This document shows positions 1 to 6,259 of a DNA stretch of 6,916 bases, piece by piece (position 1 is the first letter of the stretch; every line of letters starts with the position of its first letter). The stretch lies in the NCBI GenBank assembly GCA_038527375.1, contig JBCBFU010000086.1, positions 1 to 6,916 on the forward strand. The letters run 5' to 3'. The translations under genes and the position numbers were made by a program. The notes beneath the pieces were generated by a model. That model saw nothing but the letters and a program-made list of their open reading frames with translations, did not search any database and was not told where the DNA came from. The stretch is from Shimia_B sp038527375 (lineage in GTDB: Bacteria > Pseudomonadota > Alphaproteobacteria > Rhodobacterales > Rhodobacteraceae).

Positions 1-675
1 GTGGCCGCCGCCTACGGCAAATCGGCCACCTTCATGCCGAAGCCCATCGCGGGCGACAACGGCACCGGCATGCACGTGAACATGTCGATCTGGAAAGACG
101 GCAAGCCCCTGTTCGCAGGCGACCAATACGCCGACCTGTCGATGGAAGCGCTGTACTTCATCGGTGGCGTTCTCAAGCACGCCAAGGCCCTGAACGCCTT
201 CACCAACCCGTCGACGAACTCCTACAAGCGTCTGATCCCGGGCTTTGAAGCACCCGTTCTGCGCGCCTACTCGGCCCGCAACCGGTCGGGCTGCGTCCGG
301 ATCCCGTGGGCGGAATCGCCCAAGGCGAAACGTGTCGAGGCACGCTTCCCCGATCCGTCGTCGAACCCCTACCTGTGCTTTGCAGCCCTGCTGATGGCCG
401 GCCTCGACGGGATCAAGAACAAGATCCACCCGGGCGAAGCCTCGGACAAAGACCTCTACGATCTGCCGCCGGAAGAACTGGCCGAGATCCCGACGGTCTG
501 CGGCTCCCTGCGCGAAGCCCTGGAAGAGCTGCAAGCCGACATGGACTTCCTGACCGAAGGTGGCGTGTTCACCAAGGATCAGATCGAAGGCTATATCGAG
601 CTGAAGATGGAAGAGGTGACGGCCTACGAACACACGCCGCACCCGATGGAGTTCCAGATGTACTACAGCTGCTAA
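1..675 (+). CDS. glnA: Glutamine synthetase type I, C-terminal 224 residues (5' end outside window)
   Basis: Makes glutamine from glutamate, ammonia and ATP in the cytoplasm; it is the central enzyme of nitrogen assimilation and forms a dodecamer. The fragment aligns without gaps, as far as I can recall the E. coli protein, with a constant offset of 244 residues, so about half the protein lies upstream. Visible active-site residues (fragment numbering, E. coli in brackets): H25 (269) in GTGMH, E83 (327) in GFEAPV, R95 (339) in SARNRS, E113 (357) and R115 (359) in VEARFPDP. Y153 (397) in DLYDLPPEE is the tyrosine adenylylated by GlnE, so the enzyme is probably of the PII/GlnE-controlled class. 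The end MEFQMYYSC matches the usual C-terminus. The GTG at base 1 is an internal valine codon, not a start. In Rhodobacterales glnB usually precedes glnA; that region is not in view. Confidence 0.97.
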   Translation: MAAAYGKSATFMPKPIAGDNGTGMHVNMSIWKDGKPLFAGDQYADLSMEALYFIGGVLKHAKALNAFTNPSTNSYKRLIPGFEAPVLRAYSARNRSGCVRIPWAESPKAKRVEARFPDPSSNPYLCFAALLMAGLDGIKNKIHPGEASDKDLYDLPPEELAEIPTVCGSLREALEELQADMDFLTEGGVFTKDQIEGYIELKMEEVTAYEHTPHPMEFQMYYSC

Positions 676-698
676 GTCCACCTCTCCCTGGACCTAGC

Positions 699-726
699 AA
701 AGGGCGCCCTCCGGGGCGCCCTTTTT
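699..726 (+). terminator. Rho-independent terminator of glnA
   Basis: AAAGGGCGCC (699-708) pairs perfectly with GGCGCCCTTT (715-724). One further C-G pair (709/714) closes a 4-base TCCG loop, giving an 11-bp stem. The T run spans 722-726 directly at the stem base. It lies 24 bases after the glnA stop. A smaller 5-bp hairpin (GTCCA/TGGAC, 676-693) lies between the stop and the terminator. Confidence 0.93.
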
Positions 727-869
727 CGTGGTCGCCGTGCCAAACGGGTGATTCCCTCTGAGCTACTCTGGCCTGCACGAGGGGCGGACGGGCACGCCGC
801 GCGCGCTCTGTTTTGAGCCCGGTGCCGAAGGAAATAGTGGCTTTGTCGATTAACCCGAAACAATGCATC

Positions 870-879
870 GGCTTAAGCC
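870..879. repeat. Perfect 10-base palindrome GGCTTAAGCC upstream of the haloperoxidase gene
   Basis: A self-complementary site with an AT core in the 252-base gap between the glnA terminator and the haloperoxidase gene, about 100 bases before that gene's start. It could be a dimeric-regulator operator, but nothing else supports this. I see no convincing sigma-70 -35/-10 pair in 727-978, although the gap must hold the promoter because glnA is terminated. Confidence 0.3.
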
Positions 880-939
880 ATTACTGTCAAACGGCTTTTC
901 GCGATCGCCCTTTACGCATGGTTAACGGCCCGCCACGCT

Positions 940-957
940 CTTCACCAATTCGTGAAG
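940..957. repeat. Inverted repeat CTTCAC-N6-GTGAAG just upstream of the haloperoxidase start
   Basis: Perfect 6-bp arms (940-945 and 952-957) around a 6-base spacer, ending 10 bases before the GGGAG ribosome binding site at 967-971. As DNA it could be an operator; in a leader transcript it would form a small hairpin close to the ribosome binding site. The right arm contains an alternative in-frame GTG (952), an unlikely start because no Shine-Dalgarno precedes it. Confidence 0.35.
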
Positions 958-978
958 CACTTTAGTGGGAGCTGCCCC

Positions 979-2397
979 ATGACACCGATCTCCAAACCTA
1001 CGCCCGAGCGTGACCCCCGATTTTCCCGGCGCGCGCTCTTGAAAAGTGCCGCCGCCGCGGCTGTGGCGGCCGCTGCCCCGCCTGCGGCCCTGTCTCTCTT
1101 TGGAACACCCGCCTACGCGCAGGCGGGCAGTAGCTATATCGCGGGCGTCGTGGCGCGCCGCAACATGACGCCAATCTGGCAATGGACCGACGCGATGCTG
1201 CAGTCCGTCCGCGACCGCGCCATCACGCCCCCACCCGCGACACGCCTCTTTGCCACAGGCCATATGGCGGGCTTCATGGCGATGGCAGCACTCGAGCCCG
1301 GGCGCTACTCCACGGGGTATCGTCTGGTCGAGCCGCCCGCAGGCGCTGACCCCGCCGTGGCCTATGGTGCGGCCATGGCCACGGCCATCCAAAACGTCGC
1401 GGGCGTGAACACGCGCCGGGCGTTGGACGAATACCTGACAGCCTTCCCCGACGGCGAGGCCAAGGGACGCGGCGTGACGTGGGGCGAATACGCGGCCAAC
1501 GCGCTGTTACAGATGCGCCGCGACGACGGTATCCAGTACACGCGCTCGCAAATGTACGCCAAACGCGGAGACGCGCTGACATGGCAGCCCACGGGCCCCT
1601 TCTTTGGGGCCCCGAACGGCCCGACATTCGCAAAATATTCGTCGGCACTGCTCCCGGGCTGGGGCCAACTGACACCGTGGTCGATGGGCGACATCACCAC
1701 GATGCGCCCGCGCGAGTTCCCGTCCGTGAACAGCCGCGACTTCGCGCGCCAACTGGACAAGGTCTACCATCTGGGCGCGTTCGACTCGACGATCCGGACC
1801 GATGATCAGTCCGAGATCGCGTTCTTCTGGGAGGACGGCCCACGCGGCGTGACGCCTCCGGGCCACTGGCAGGTCATCGCGATGCAAATCCTGCAGAACC
1901 GCGGGATGGATATGCTCGAGCAGGCGCGCGCCATGGCGCTGTTGTCCATGGCGCAGGCCGATGCGGCGATCTCGACGTGGGATTGCAAGTTCCAGCAGGA
2001 CATCATGCGGCCCGAAACTGCGATCCGTGTCGGCATCGCGGGTGGTCAACACGACCAGATGATCCGCCGCGATTGGATGACGCTGATCCCGACGCCGAAC
2101 TTCCCGGCTTATGTATCGGGGCACTCGACCTTCTCGGCCACCTCGGCGCAGGTCCTCAAACGCATCATCGGCACGGACCGCGTCCGCTTTTCAGGCAAGG
2201 CTCCCGACCTGATCAATTGGCCGACACAGCTGGCCGGGGTCACCCGGTCCTGGACGTCGCTGTCCCACGCCGCCGAGGAAGGTGGGCATTCCCGCGAATA
2301 CGGCGGCATTCACTGGGAAAGCGATGACACCGAGGGCATGAGCATGGGCAAACGCATCGGGGATCACGTGGTGCGCACGATGCTGCGCCGCGCCTGA
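979..2397 (+). CDS. Tat-exported vanadium-dependent haloperoxidase (PAP2 superfamily)
   Basis: Predicted to oxidise halides with hydrogen peroxide using vanadate, outside the cytoplasm; acid phosphatases share the fold. The ATG at 979 is chosen because GGGAG (967-971) lies 7 bases upstream, giving 472 residues. The N-terminus has a Tat signal: twin arginine R17-R18 in SRRALLK, an Ala-rich core (23-37) and AYA/Q cleavage after about residue 47, consistent with export of a folded metalloprotein. The three pocket motifs are complete: W334..K337(x6)R344-P345, FPAYVSGH with S380-G381-H382, and SREYGGIH with R439 and H445 (the expected vanadium ligand). F375 lines up with Phe397 of fungal chloroperoxidase, where algal bromoperoxidases have His, but halide preference cannot be read from this alone. 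Codon bias resembles the neighbours, so there is no sign of recent transfer. It has its own ribosome binding site and appears monocistronic. Family assignment is strong; substrate is unknown. Confidence 0.88.
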   Translation: MTPISKPTPERDPRFSRRALLKSAAAAAVAAAAPPAALSLFGTPAYAQAGSSYIAGVVARRNMTPIWQWTDAMLQSVRDRAITPPPATRLFATGHMAGFMAMAALEPGRYSTGYRLVEPPAGADPAVAYGAAMATAIQNVAGVNTRRALDEYLTAFPDGEAKGRGVTWGEYAANALLQMRRDDGIQYTRSQMYAKRGDALTWQPTGPFFGAPNGPTFAKYSSALLPGWGQLTPWSMGDITTMRPREFPSVNSRDFARQLDKVYHLGAFDSTIRTDDQSEIAFFWEDGPRGVTPPGHWQVIAMQILQNRGMDMLEQARAMALLSMAQADAAISTWDCKFQQDIMRPETAIRVGIAGGQHDQMIRRDWMTLIPTPNFPAYVSGHSTFSATSAQVLKRIIGTDRVRFSGKAPDLINWPTQLAGVTRSWTSLSHAAEEGGHSREYGGIHWESDDTEGMSMGKRIGDHVVRTMLRRA

Positions 2398-2414
2398 GGC
2401 CACTGTTGGTGCTG

Positions 2415-2455
2415 GCGAGGGGCGCTGCCCCTCGCGCACCCCGAGGTATTTCGGG
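2415..2455 (+). repeat. GC-rich intergenic hairpin element (terminator-like, probably a dispersed Rhodobacterales repeat)
   Basis: A perfect 9-bp stem GCGAGGGGC (2415-2423) / GCCCCTCGC (2427-2435) with a 3-base loop is followed by a second, weaker hairpin CCCGA/TCGGG (2440-2444 and 2451-2455), then an A-rich stretch. It starts 18 bases after the haloperoxidase stop. There is no T run directly after the first stem, so it is not a standard intrinsic terminator, though it may terminate or stabilise the transcript. I recall near-identical hairpins followed by CCGAGGTATTT or similar between many Rhodobacterales genes; only one copy is in this window. Confidence 0.55.
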
Positions 2456-2545
2456 CAAAAGGAAATCGGCGGAGGTTTGCGCCCGCCTGTGGCCGTCTGC
2501 GCTTTGTAATTGACCTGTGGGGGCCGCGCGGCGGAAGCTGCGGCC

Positions 2546-3745
2546 ATGCGGATATTGTGCGTTGTCTTATGTTTCCTTGCCGTCCCGGTGGCCGCTCAGT
2601 CGCGCGCCGAGGTGACGGCGGGGTTTGCGGATTGGTTGGAGGCCACGCTTTGGCCCCAGGCGCAGGCCCAAGGGGTGGCGCGCGGCACATGGGACACCCA
2701 CACTGCCGGAATAACGCCCGATTGGGAGATTCCGGGGCTCGTTCTGCCGGGCCAGACGGTTCCGAAACGGCAAACACAAGCCGAGTTTCGCAGCCCCGAG
2801 CGGTATTTCCGCGGGGTCGCGGCGACCGCGCGGATCGGGCGGGACCTTGCGCAGCGCCACCGCGCCACGCTGGAGGCTGCCGAGGCGCGGACCGGTGTGC
2901 CCGGCCATATCCTGTTGGCGATCTGGGGCCGCGAGAGTGGGTTCGGGCGCGTGGACATCCCCCATGACGCGCTCCGCGTGCTGGCCACCAAGGCGCGCGC
3001 TTCGACCCGGGCCGAGTATTTTGCGGCCGAGTTTGTCGCGGCGCTTCAGTTGATCGAGGCGGGCGCGCCCACGCCCCTGCGGTCGTCTTGGGCGGGCGCG
3101 ATCGGGCAGCCGCAGTTCACGCCCTACAACGTGTTGGAGTTCGGCACCGATGGCGACGGCGACGGGGTGGTTGATCTGAGCCGGAGCGCGCCGGATACGC
3201 TGGCCTCTATCGCGACTTTCCTTGGCGAAAAGGGCTGGCAGCGCGGCAAGGACTGGGGGTTTGAGGTCCGGCTGAGCGTGCCGTGCACGCGGGCCGGGGG
3301 CGAGATGCGGCCGATCGCTGACTGGGTGGCTGACGGGATTGTGCGCGTATCGGGCCGCCCCTTTCCGGATCATGAGCTGGGCACCCCCGCCCGGCTGCTG
3401 TTGCCTGCAGGGGCGAATGGGCCCGCCTTCCTCGTGACGCCGAATTTCTTTGTGCTCAAACGCTACAATGTGTCGGACCTCTACGCGCTCTTCGTGGGCA
3501 ACACGGGCGACCGGATTGCCTATGGCGCGGGCGGGTTCCGGACACCGTGGCCCGCCACAGATGCGCTGCTCCGCAGCGACGTGGCCGCGATCCAGTCGGC
3601 CCTGATCGCGCAAGGCTATGACACGGGCGGGGCGGACGGGTTGCCGGGGGCCAAGACGCGGCGCGCCATCGGCGCATGGCAATTGGGGACGGGACGCGCG
3701 CCAACCTGCTACCCGTCGCGCGCGGTTCTCGAGGCGCTGCGCTAG
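2546..3745 (+). CDS. Secreted MltB-type lytic murein transglycosylase with C-terminal peptidoglycan-binding domain
   Basis: Cleaves the MurNAc-GlcNAc bond of peptidoglycan in the periplasm, leaving 1,6-anhydro ends. ATG at 2546 is preferred: GGAAG (2533-2537) is 8 bases upstream and a signal peptide starts at once (residues 2-17, cleavage near AA/QS). No lipobox is seen, so it is probably soluble, unlike lipoprotein MltB. The protein has 399 residues. The transglycosylase domain spans roughly 20-320: catalytic E130 in AIWGRESGFG, SWAGAIGQPQFTPYN (181-195), DGDGDGVVD (202-210, an EF-hand-like loop as in Slt35), and NFFVLKRYNVSDLYA (300-314). A PG_binding_1-type repeat follows (about 341-386) with AAIQSALIAQGY and DGLPGAKTRRAIGAWQ. 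The order is the usual one for alphaproteobacterial members. An in-frame TTG at 2510 would add 12 residues but spoils the signal peptide. No clear terminator follows. Confidence 0.92.
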   Translation: MRILCVVLCFLAVPVAAQSRAEVTAGFADWLEATLWPQAQAQGVARGTWDTHTAGITPDWEIPGLVLPGQTVPKRQTQAEFRSPERYFRGVAATARIGRDLAQRHRATLEAAEARTGVPGHILLAIWGRESGFGRVDIPHDALRVLATKARASTRAEYFAAEFVAALQLIEAGAPTPLRSSWAGAIGQPQFTPYNVLEFGTDGDGDGVVDLSRSAPDTLASIATFLGEKGWQRGKDWGFEVRLSVPCTRAGGEMRPIADWVADGIVRVSGRPFPDHELGTPARLLLPAGANGPAFLVTPNFFVLKRYNVSDLYALFVGNTGDRIAYGAGGFRTPWPATDALLRSDVAAIQSALIAQGYDTGGADGLPGAKTRRAIGAWQLGTGRAPTCYPSRAVLEALR

Positions 3746-3798
3746 GCAAACGCGTGCCCCAACGTCCCGCTTGATCCCGGTGCGTGGGCCATGCCACC

Positions 3799-3813
3799 TG
3801 ACGCAAACGTAAA
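3799..3813. promoter_or_regulatory. Candidate LiuR-like operator upstream of the crotonase gene
   Basis: TGACGCAAACGTAAA; the reverse strand reads TTTACGTTTGCGTCA. This is close to the consensus I remember for the MerR-family regulator LiuR (about TTTACGTTTACGTCAA), which controls branched-chain amino acid and acyl-CoA catabolism genes in proteobacteria. The match has one internal mismatch that weakens the symmetry. It lies directly before the AAGG ribosome binding site (3817-3820), a position suited to repression, and the downstream gene is an acyl-CoA enzyme. No regulator gene is in the window. The motif is recalled, not computed. Confidence 0.4.
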
Positions 3814-3827
3814 GCTAAGGGTGCACC

Positions 3828-4544
3828 ATGTCCGTTCTGACCTTTGAAACCCGCGGCAAGACCGCGCTGATTACGCTGAGCAATGGCGAGAACAAGCAGA
3901 ACCTGACCTTTGCGACCGAACTCCGCGCGGCCCTGAAACAGGTCGAGGATGACACGTCTATCCGCGCCTTGGTCATCACGTCGAACGACGAAAAGAACTG
4001 GTCGCAAGGGGTCGATCTGAACTGGCTGATGGCGCAGATTCAGGCCGGAAATCAGGACGATATGCGCGCCTTCATGTACGCCATGAACGACGTATTCGCG
4101 ACGCTGCTGACGCTGCCGGTTCCCGTGATTGGCGCGATCACGGGCCACGCCTTTGGCAATGGCGCGATGCTGGCCTGCTGCTGTGACTTCCGCGTGATGC
4201 GGTCGGATCGCGGCTATTTCTGTTTTCCCGAGGTCGATATCTCGATCCCGTTCCTGCCGTCGATGATCGCGTTTTGCCGCAAGGCGATCCCCGAATACCG
4301 GTTCAACGAGCTTAAGCTCACCGGGCGGCGCGCGGCGGCGGCGGACCTGCTTGAAGATCACGTGATCCACGCGGCCTTCCCCGATGCGGCAACGACGCTC
4401 GAGGGGGCGTTGGCGATGGCGGGTGAGTTTAACAAGCCGCGCGGCATCTTTGGCGAACACAAGCAGCGGATGCACAAGCATATCCTGCATGTGATGGAGA
4501 CCGAAGACCCGACCTATATCGAGCCCTTGAACCTGATGGCCTGA
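3828..4544 (+). CDS. Enoyl-CoA hydratase/isomerase family protein, probably a delta3,delta2-enoyl-CoA isomerase
   Basis: A 238-residue crotonase-fold cytoplasmic protein. By family it acts on acyl-CoA thioesters; I infer that it moves a cis-3 or trans-3 double bond to trans-2 so that unsaturated fatty acids can enter beta-oxidation. Oxyanion-hole segments are WSQGVDL (58-64, G61) and GHAFGNGAM (106-114). Of the two catalytic glutamates of true hydratases, only the second is present (E135 in FPEVDI); the position of rat hydratase Glu144 is M114. One glutamate at this place is the isomerase pattern, and the stretch 58-145 resembles plant peroxisomal ECI proteins (SNGFDL, NGHAAAAG, MRKDRG, SEVDIG). 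The protein is shorter than the ~260 residues of standard hydratases. AAGG at 3817-3820 is the likely ribosome binding site. It stands alone, without beta-oxidation partners. A different crotonase reaction is possible. Confidence 0.85.
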   Translation: MSVLTFETRGKTALITLSNGENKQNLTFATELRAALKQVEDDTSIRALVITSNDEKNWSQGVDLNWLMAQIQAGNQDDMRAFMYAMNDVFATLLTLPVPVIGAITGHAFGNGAMLACCCDFRVMRSDRGYFCFPEVDISIPFLPSMIAFCRKAIPEYRFNELKLTGRRAAAADLLEDHVIHAAFPDAATTLEGALAMAGEFNKPRGIFGEHKQRMHKHILHVMETEDPTYIEPLNLMA

Positions 4545-4547
4545 CGC

Positions 4548-4580
4548 GGCCCGGTAATTTCACCGGCCCGCCCAGATTTT
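4548..4580 (+). terminator. Possible terminator after the crotonase gene
   Basis: GGCCCGGT (4548-4555) pairs with ACCGGCCC (4562-4569) apart from one internal C.C mismatch, with a 6-base loop. It starts 4 bases after the stop codon. The short T run (4577-4580) lies 7 bases beyond the stem, so termination may be weak. Confidence 0.45.
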
Positions 4581-4625
4581 CGCGCATTTGCACGGCATTG
4601 ATCCCGAAACGATCCGGGACAGACC

Positions 4626-5414
4626 ATGCTGAAACTTGTTCTTTTGACCGCTGAAGCCAGCCGTGTGAATGCCGCCGACCTGCGTACAAGCCTGCAGTCG
4701 CAGGGCCCTGCCTTGCGTTTCTCCAAGCCGGACCTGTCGCTCGACGCGACCGAGCGGCTGACGCTCAAGGGCGGCGGACACCTGCATGTCACCCGCGTCT
4801 CGCGCCCCTTTGACGATCCAGACTTTGACATGGCCCTTGTGGATGCGGGTCCCGAAGAGACCGATCAGGTCGTGCATCACCGGCGTCATTTCGTGATCGA
4901 GGCCGAGGCGCCGTCGCGCGAGACGGCCTATAACCTTCTCTGGGCCGGCGCGCGCGTTGTCGCCGCCAAGGTCGGGGCGACGGTGGTCTATGACCCAGAA
5001 GAGGCCGTGATTGAACCGGTCGGTCGGTTCGACGCGCCGCGCGCCGCGCCCGCGTCATCCGCACCAGCCAGCGCGCCCTTTGCGCCGGACCCCGCACAGT
5101 CGCCCCATCAACAGCCCGAGGGCACCGCGCAGGACGCGCCGCAGGGCCTCATCGCCCGGGCGGTTTCGTTCGCCATGGGTGCCGACATGCCAAACACCTT
5201 TAAATCGCGCGTCACGGCATGGGGCCTGACGGTGATCGCGCTTCTGTTCAACCCGGTGGTGGGGGTGGCATCGGCCATGCTCAACCACATCTTCGGCACA
5301 TCGGTCGTTCGGTCCAAGTCGCTTGCCATCGCCGCGATTGCCATCGTGCTGCTGGGCTACGTCGTAAGCGACCTGCCTGAATTGCTGGAGTTGGGCAAAC
5401 TCGCAGCGCTTTGA
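4626..5414 (+). CDS. Unrecognised protein with C-terminal membrane anchor
   Basis: I do not recognise this 262-residue protein with confidence. Residues 1-135 look like a soluble alpha/beta domain: a hydrophobic first strand (KLVLLTA), a central HHRRHFVIEAEAPSRETAYN segment (84-103), and a strand VGATVVYD (116-123). The layout loosely recalls DUF4261-type domains, but I would not name it. Residues 137-172 form an Ala/Pro/Ser/Gln-rich linker. Two hydrophobic stretches follow, about 199-223 (with an internal FNPVVG kink) and 232-250, probably a hairpin of two membrane helices that leaves the N-terminal domain on the same side as the short C-terminal tail. No signal peptide is seen, so the soluble domain is probably cytoplasmic. 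The ATG at 4626 has only a weak GGGA (4616-4619) before it. Its 3' end overlaps the convergent DUF3445 gene by 58 bases. Confidence 0.8.
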   Translation: MLKLVLLTAEASRVNAADLRTSLQSQGPALRFSKPDLSLDATERLTLKGGGHLHVTRVSRPFDDPDFDMALVDAGPEETDQVVHHRRHFVIEAEAPSRETAYNLLWAGARVVAAKVGATVVYDPEEAVIEPVGRFDAPRAAPASSAPASAPFAPDPAQSPHQQPEGTAQDAPQGLIARAVSFAMGADMPNTFKSRVTAWGLTVIALLFNPVVGVASAMLNHIFGTSVVRSKSLAIAAIAIVLLGYVVSDLPELLELGKLAAL

Positions 5415-6097
5415 TCCACGTCCTGCGCGCGCAGGACATAGGTGTGGATCGAAAACACAACCGCGCCTGTGCGCGGCAGACGCACGAGGCATTGCCGCTC
5501 GCTCCGAAAAAACGGTGCGCCATCGGGGTGATGACGGGGTTCGCTGGCTGATCGCGGCTGAAACAGGGCCGGATCATCGTACCAAAGCGTGTTCCACCGC
5601 CACAAGGGCCGCCCAACCTGTAGCCCGTCGAACAAGCGCTGCACACGCCGCGCCACGTTGCTGTCATAGCTCGCAACCGGGTCGTGGATCGCGCCCAAGG
5701 GGCGGCCGATCTTCTCCGATAACCGCCACGACGCGGGAAAGCACAGGAGCGCTGCTGTCAGGACATGTTCGTCCCCCTGCTTTTCCATGATGACGATGTC
5801 GTCCTGCACAATCCGCGACAGCGCCTCGAGCGGGGGTCCCGACACATCCGGGTGCCGCCCATGGTCCCGCGCCAGATGCGTCAGCACAGCCTCCAGCGCC
5901 TCGGCCTGCGCCGCCTCGGACCCCGGCACTGTGGCCAGGACCTCCGCGCGGTTTGTCGCCAAAAGTCTGGCCTTTTCGCGCAACTGCGCCGGTTCGGCCT
6001 CGTCAAAGACAATCCATTCGGCAGGGTCCAAGGGCTGCACGCCTGGCAGTTTTCGGGTCTCCCATCCGGGATAGGGAAGCTGCGTCTGGAGGATCAC
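5357..6097 (-). CDS. DUF3445 protein, heme-dependent oxidative N-demethylase family
   Basis: The family prototype is a heme enzyme that oxidatively removes a methyl group from dimethylamine, releasing formaldehyde; the substrate here is unknown. Family signatures in order (246 residues): ILQTQLPYPGWETRKLPG (2-19), PLDPAEWIVFDEA (22-34), RIVQDDIVIMEKQGDEHVLTAALLCFPASW (95-124), EKIGRPLGAIHDPV (128-141), RRVQRLFDGLQVGRPLWRWN (150-169), RSERQCLVRLP (198-208) and AVVFSIHTYV (212-221). H111, H138 and H218 are candidate heme or substrate contacts. Start: the GTG at 6097 has AGAGGG 7 bases upstream and puts ILQTQLPY at the N-terminus, where the family usually begins. The frame is open to a GTG at 6223, but those 42 residues are Gly-rich, unfamiliar and lack a ribosome binding site. 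No reductase or dmm-like partner genes are visible. The last ~20 residues run into the opposite-strand gene and look unconserved. Confidence 0.85.
   Translation of the reverse strand: MILQTQLPYPGWETRKLPGVQPLDPAEWIVFDEAEPAQLREKARLLATNRAEVLATVPGSEAAQAEALEAVLTHLARDHGRHPDVSGPPLEALSRIVQDDIVIMEKQGDEHVLTAALLCFPASWRLSEKIGRPLGAIHDPVASYDSNVARRVQRLFDGLQVGRPLWRWNTLWYDDPALFQPRSASEPRHHPDGAPFFRSERQCLVRLPRTGAVVFSIHTYVLRAQDVDQSAASLPNSSNSGRSLTT
5413..5450. repeat. Compound palindrome at the junction of two convergent genes
   Basis: GTCCTGCGCGCGCAGGAC (5420-5437) is an 18-base perfect palindrome. Directly outside it, GATCCAC (5413-5419) pairs with GTGGATC (5444-5450), with a 6-base bulge ATAGGT (5438-5443) on the right. 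The folded arm would have 16 paired positions less those lost to the tip. It begins inside the TGA (5412-5414) of the plus-strand gene and lies wholly within the minus-strand coding sequence (the SIHTYVLRAQDVDQ segment). It is placed as a bidirectional transcription barrier would be, but there is no T run. Confidence 0.6.
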
Positions 6098-6104
6098 GGC
6101 GCAG

Positions 6105-6110
6105 CCCTCT
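6105..6110 (-). promoter_or_regulatory. Ribosome binding site that decides the DUF3445 start
   Basis: On the minus strand AGAGGG lies 7 bases before the GTG at 6097. The upstream candidate GTG at 6223 has no comparable site. The remaining 167-base gap to dddP (6098-6264) must carry both divergent promoters; I could not pick out a convincing -35/-10 pair in either direction. Confidence 0.6.
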
Positions 6111-6252
6111 GGCCACGGCAGACACGACAGCCCACCGGCGTCCCGACCGCCTGAACCGCCCTGCCCGATGCAAATTCCGACATCCTCACCCGCCTCATAC
6201 GTCGCTTTTTGCCCAGACCACACCGGGCCGGACGCCCACGCTGAGCTTAGAT

Positions 6253-6259
6253 GGGAGGA
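6253..6259 (+). promoter_or_regulatory. Strong ribosome binding site of dddP
   Basis: GGGAGGA ends 5 bases before the ATG at 6265 and is the best Shine-Dalgarno match in the window. It fixes the start, with the protein beginning MNQHYRDTRKIDPTRGA as in known roseobacter DddP proteins. The ATG at 6251 is out of frame. Confidence 0.8.

Noticed and set aside
901..908. GCGATCGC octamer, identical to the cyanobacterial HIP1 motif
   Set aside because: A single copy in a GC-rich alphaproteobacterial background; nothing else suggests a cyanobacterium.
952..978. GTG at 952 as start of the haloperoxidase
   Set aside because: It lacks a Shine-Dalgarno and would place the GGGAG site inside the coding sequence; the ATG at 979 fits both the ribosome binding site and the Tat signal.
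1593..1612. GGGCCCC-TTCTTT-GGGGCCC hairpin inside the haloperoxidase gene
   Set aside because: It is mid-gene and fully explained by the codons for GPFFGAP in GC-rich DNA; there is no T run or other context.
2567..3682. Long open frame (371 codons) on the minus strand
   Set aside because: It lies fully antisense to the transglycosylase gene, is rich in Arg, Pro and His with no domain or signal, and is an expected by-product of high-GC codon use.
3456..4490. Long open frame (344 codons) on the minus strand across two plus-strand genes
   Set aside because: It crosses a real intergenic gap and is antisense to two well-supported genes; the composition is Arg-rich shadow coding.
6098..6223. N-terminal extension of the DUF3445 protein to the GTG at 6223
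   Set aside because: The 42 extra residues are Gly-rich and unlike the family, and no ribosome binding site precedes that GTG, whereas the GTG at 6097 has AGAGGG at good spacing.
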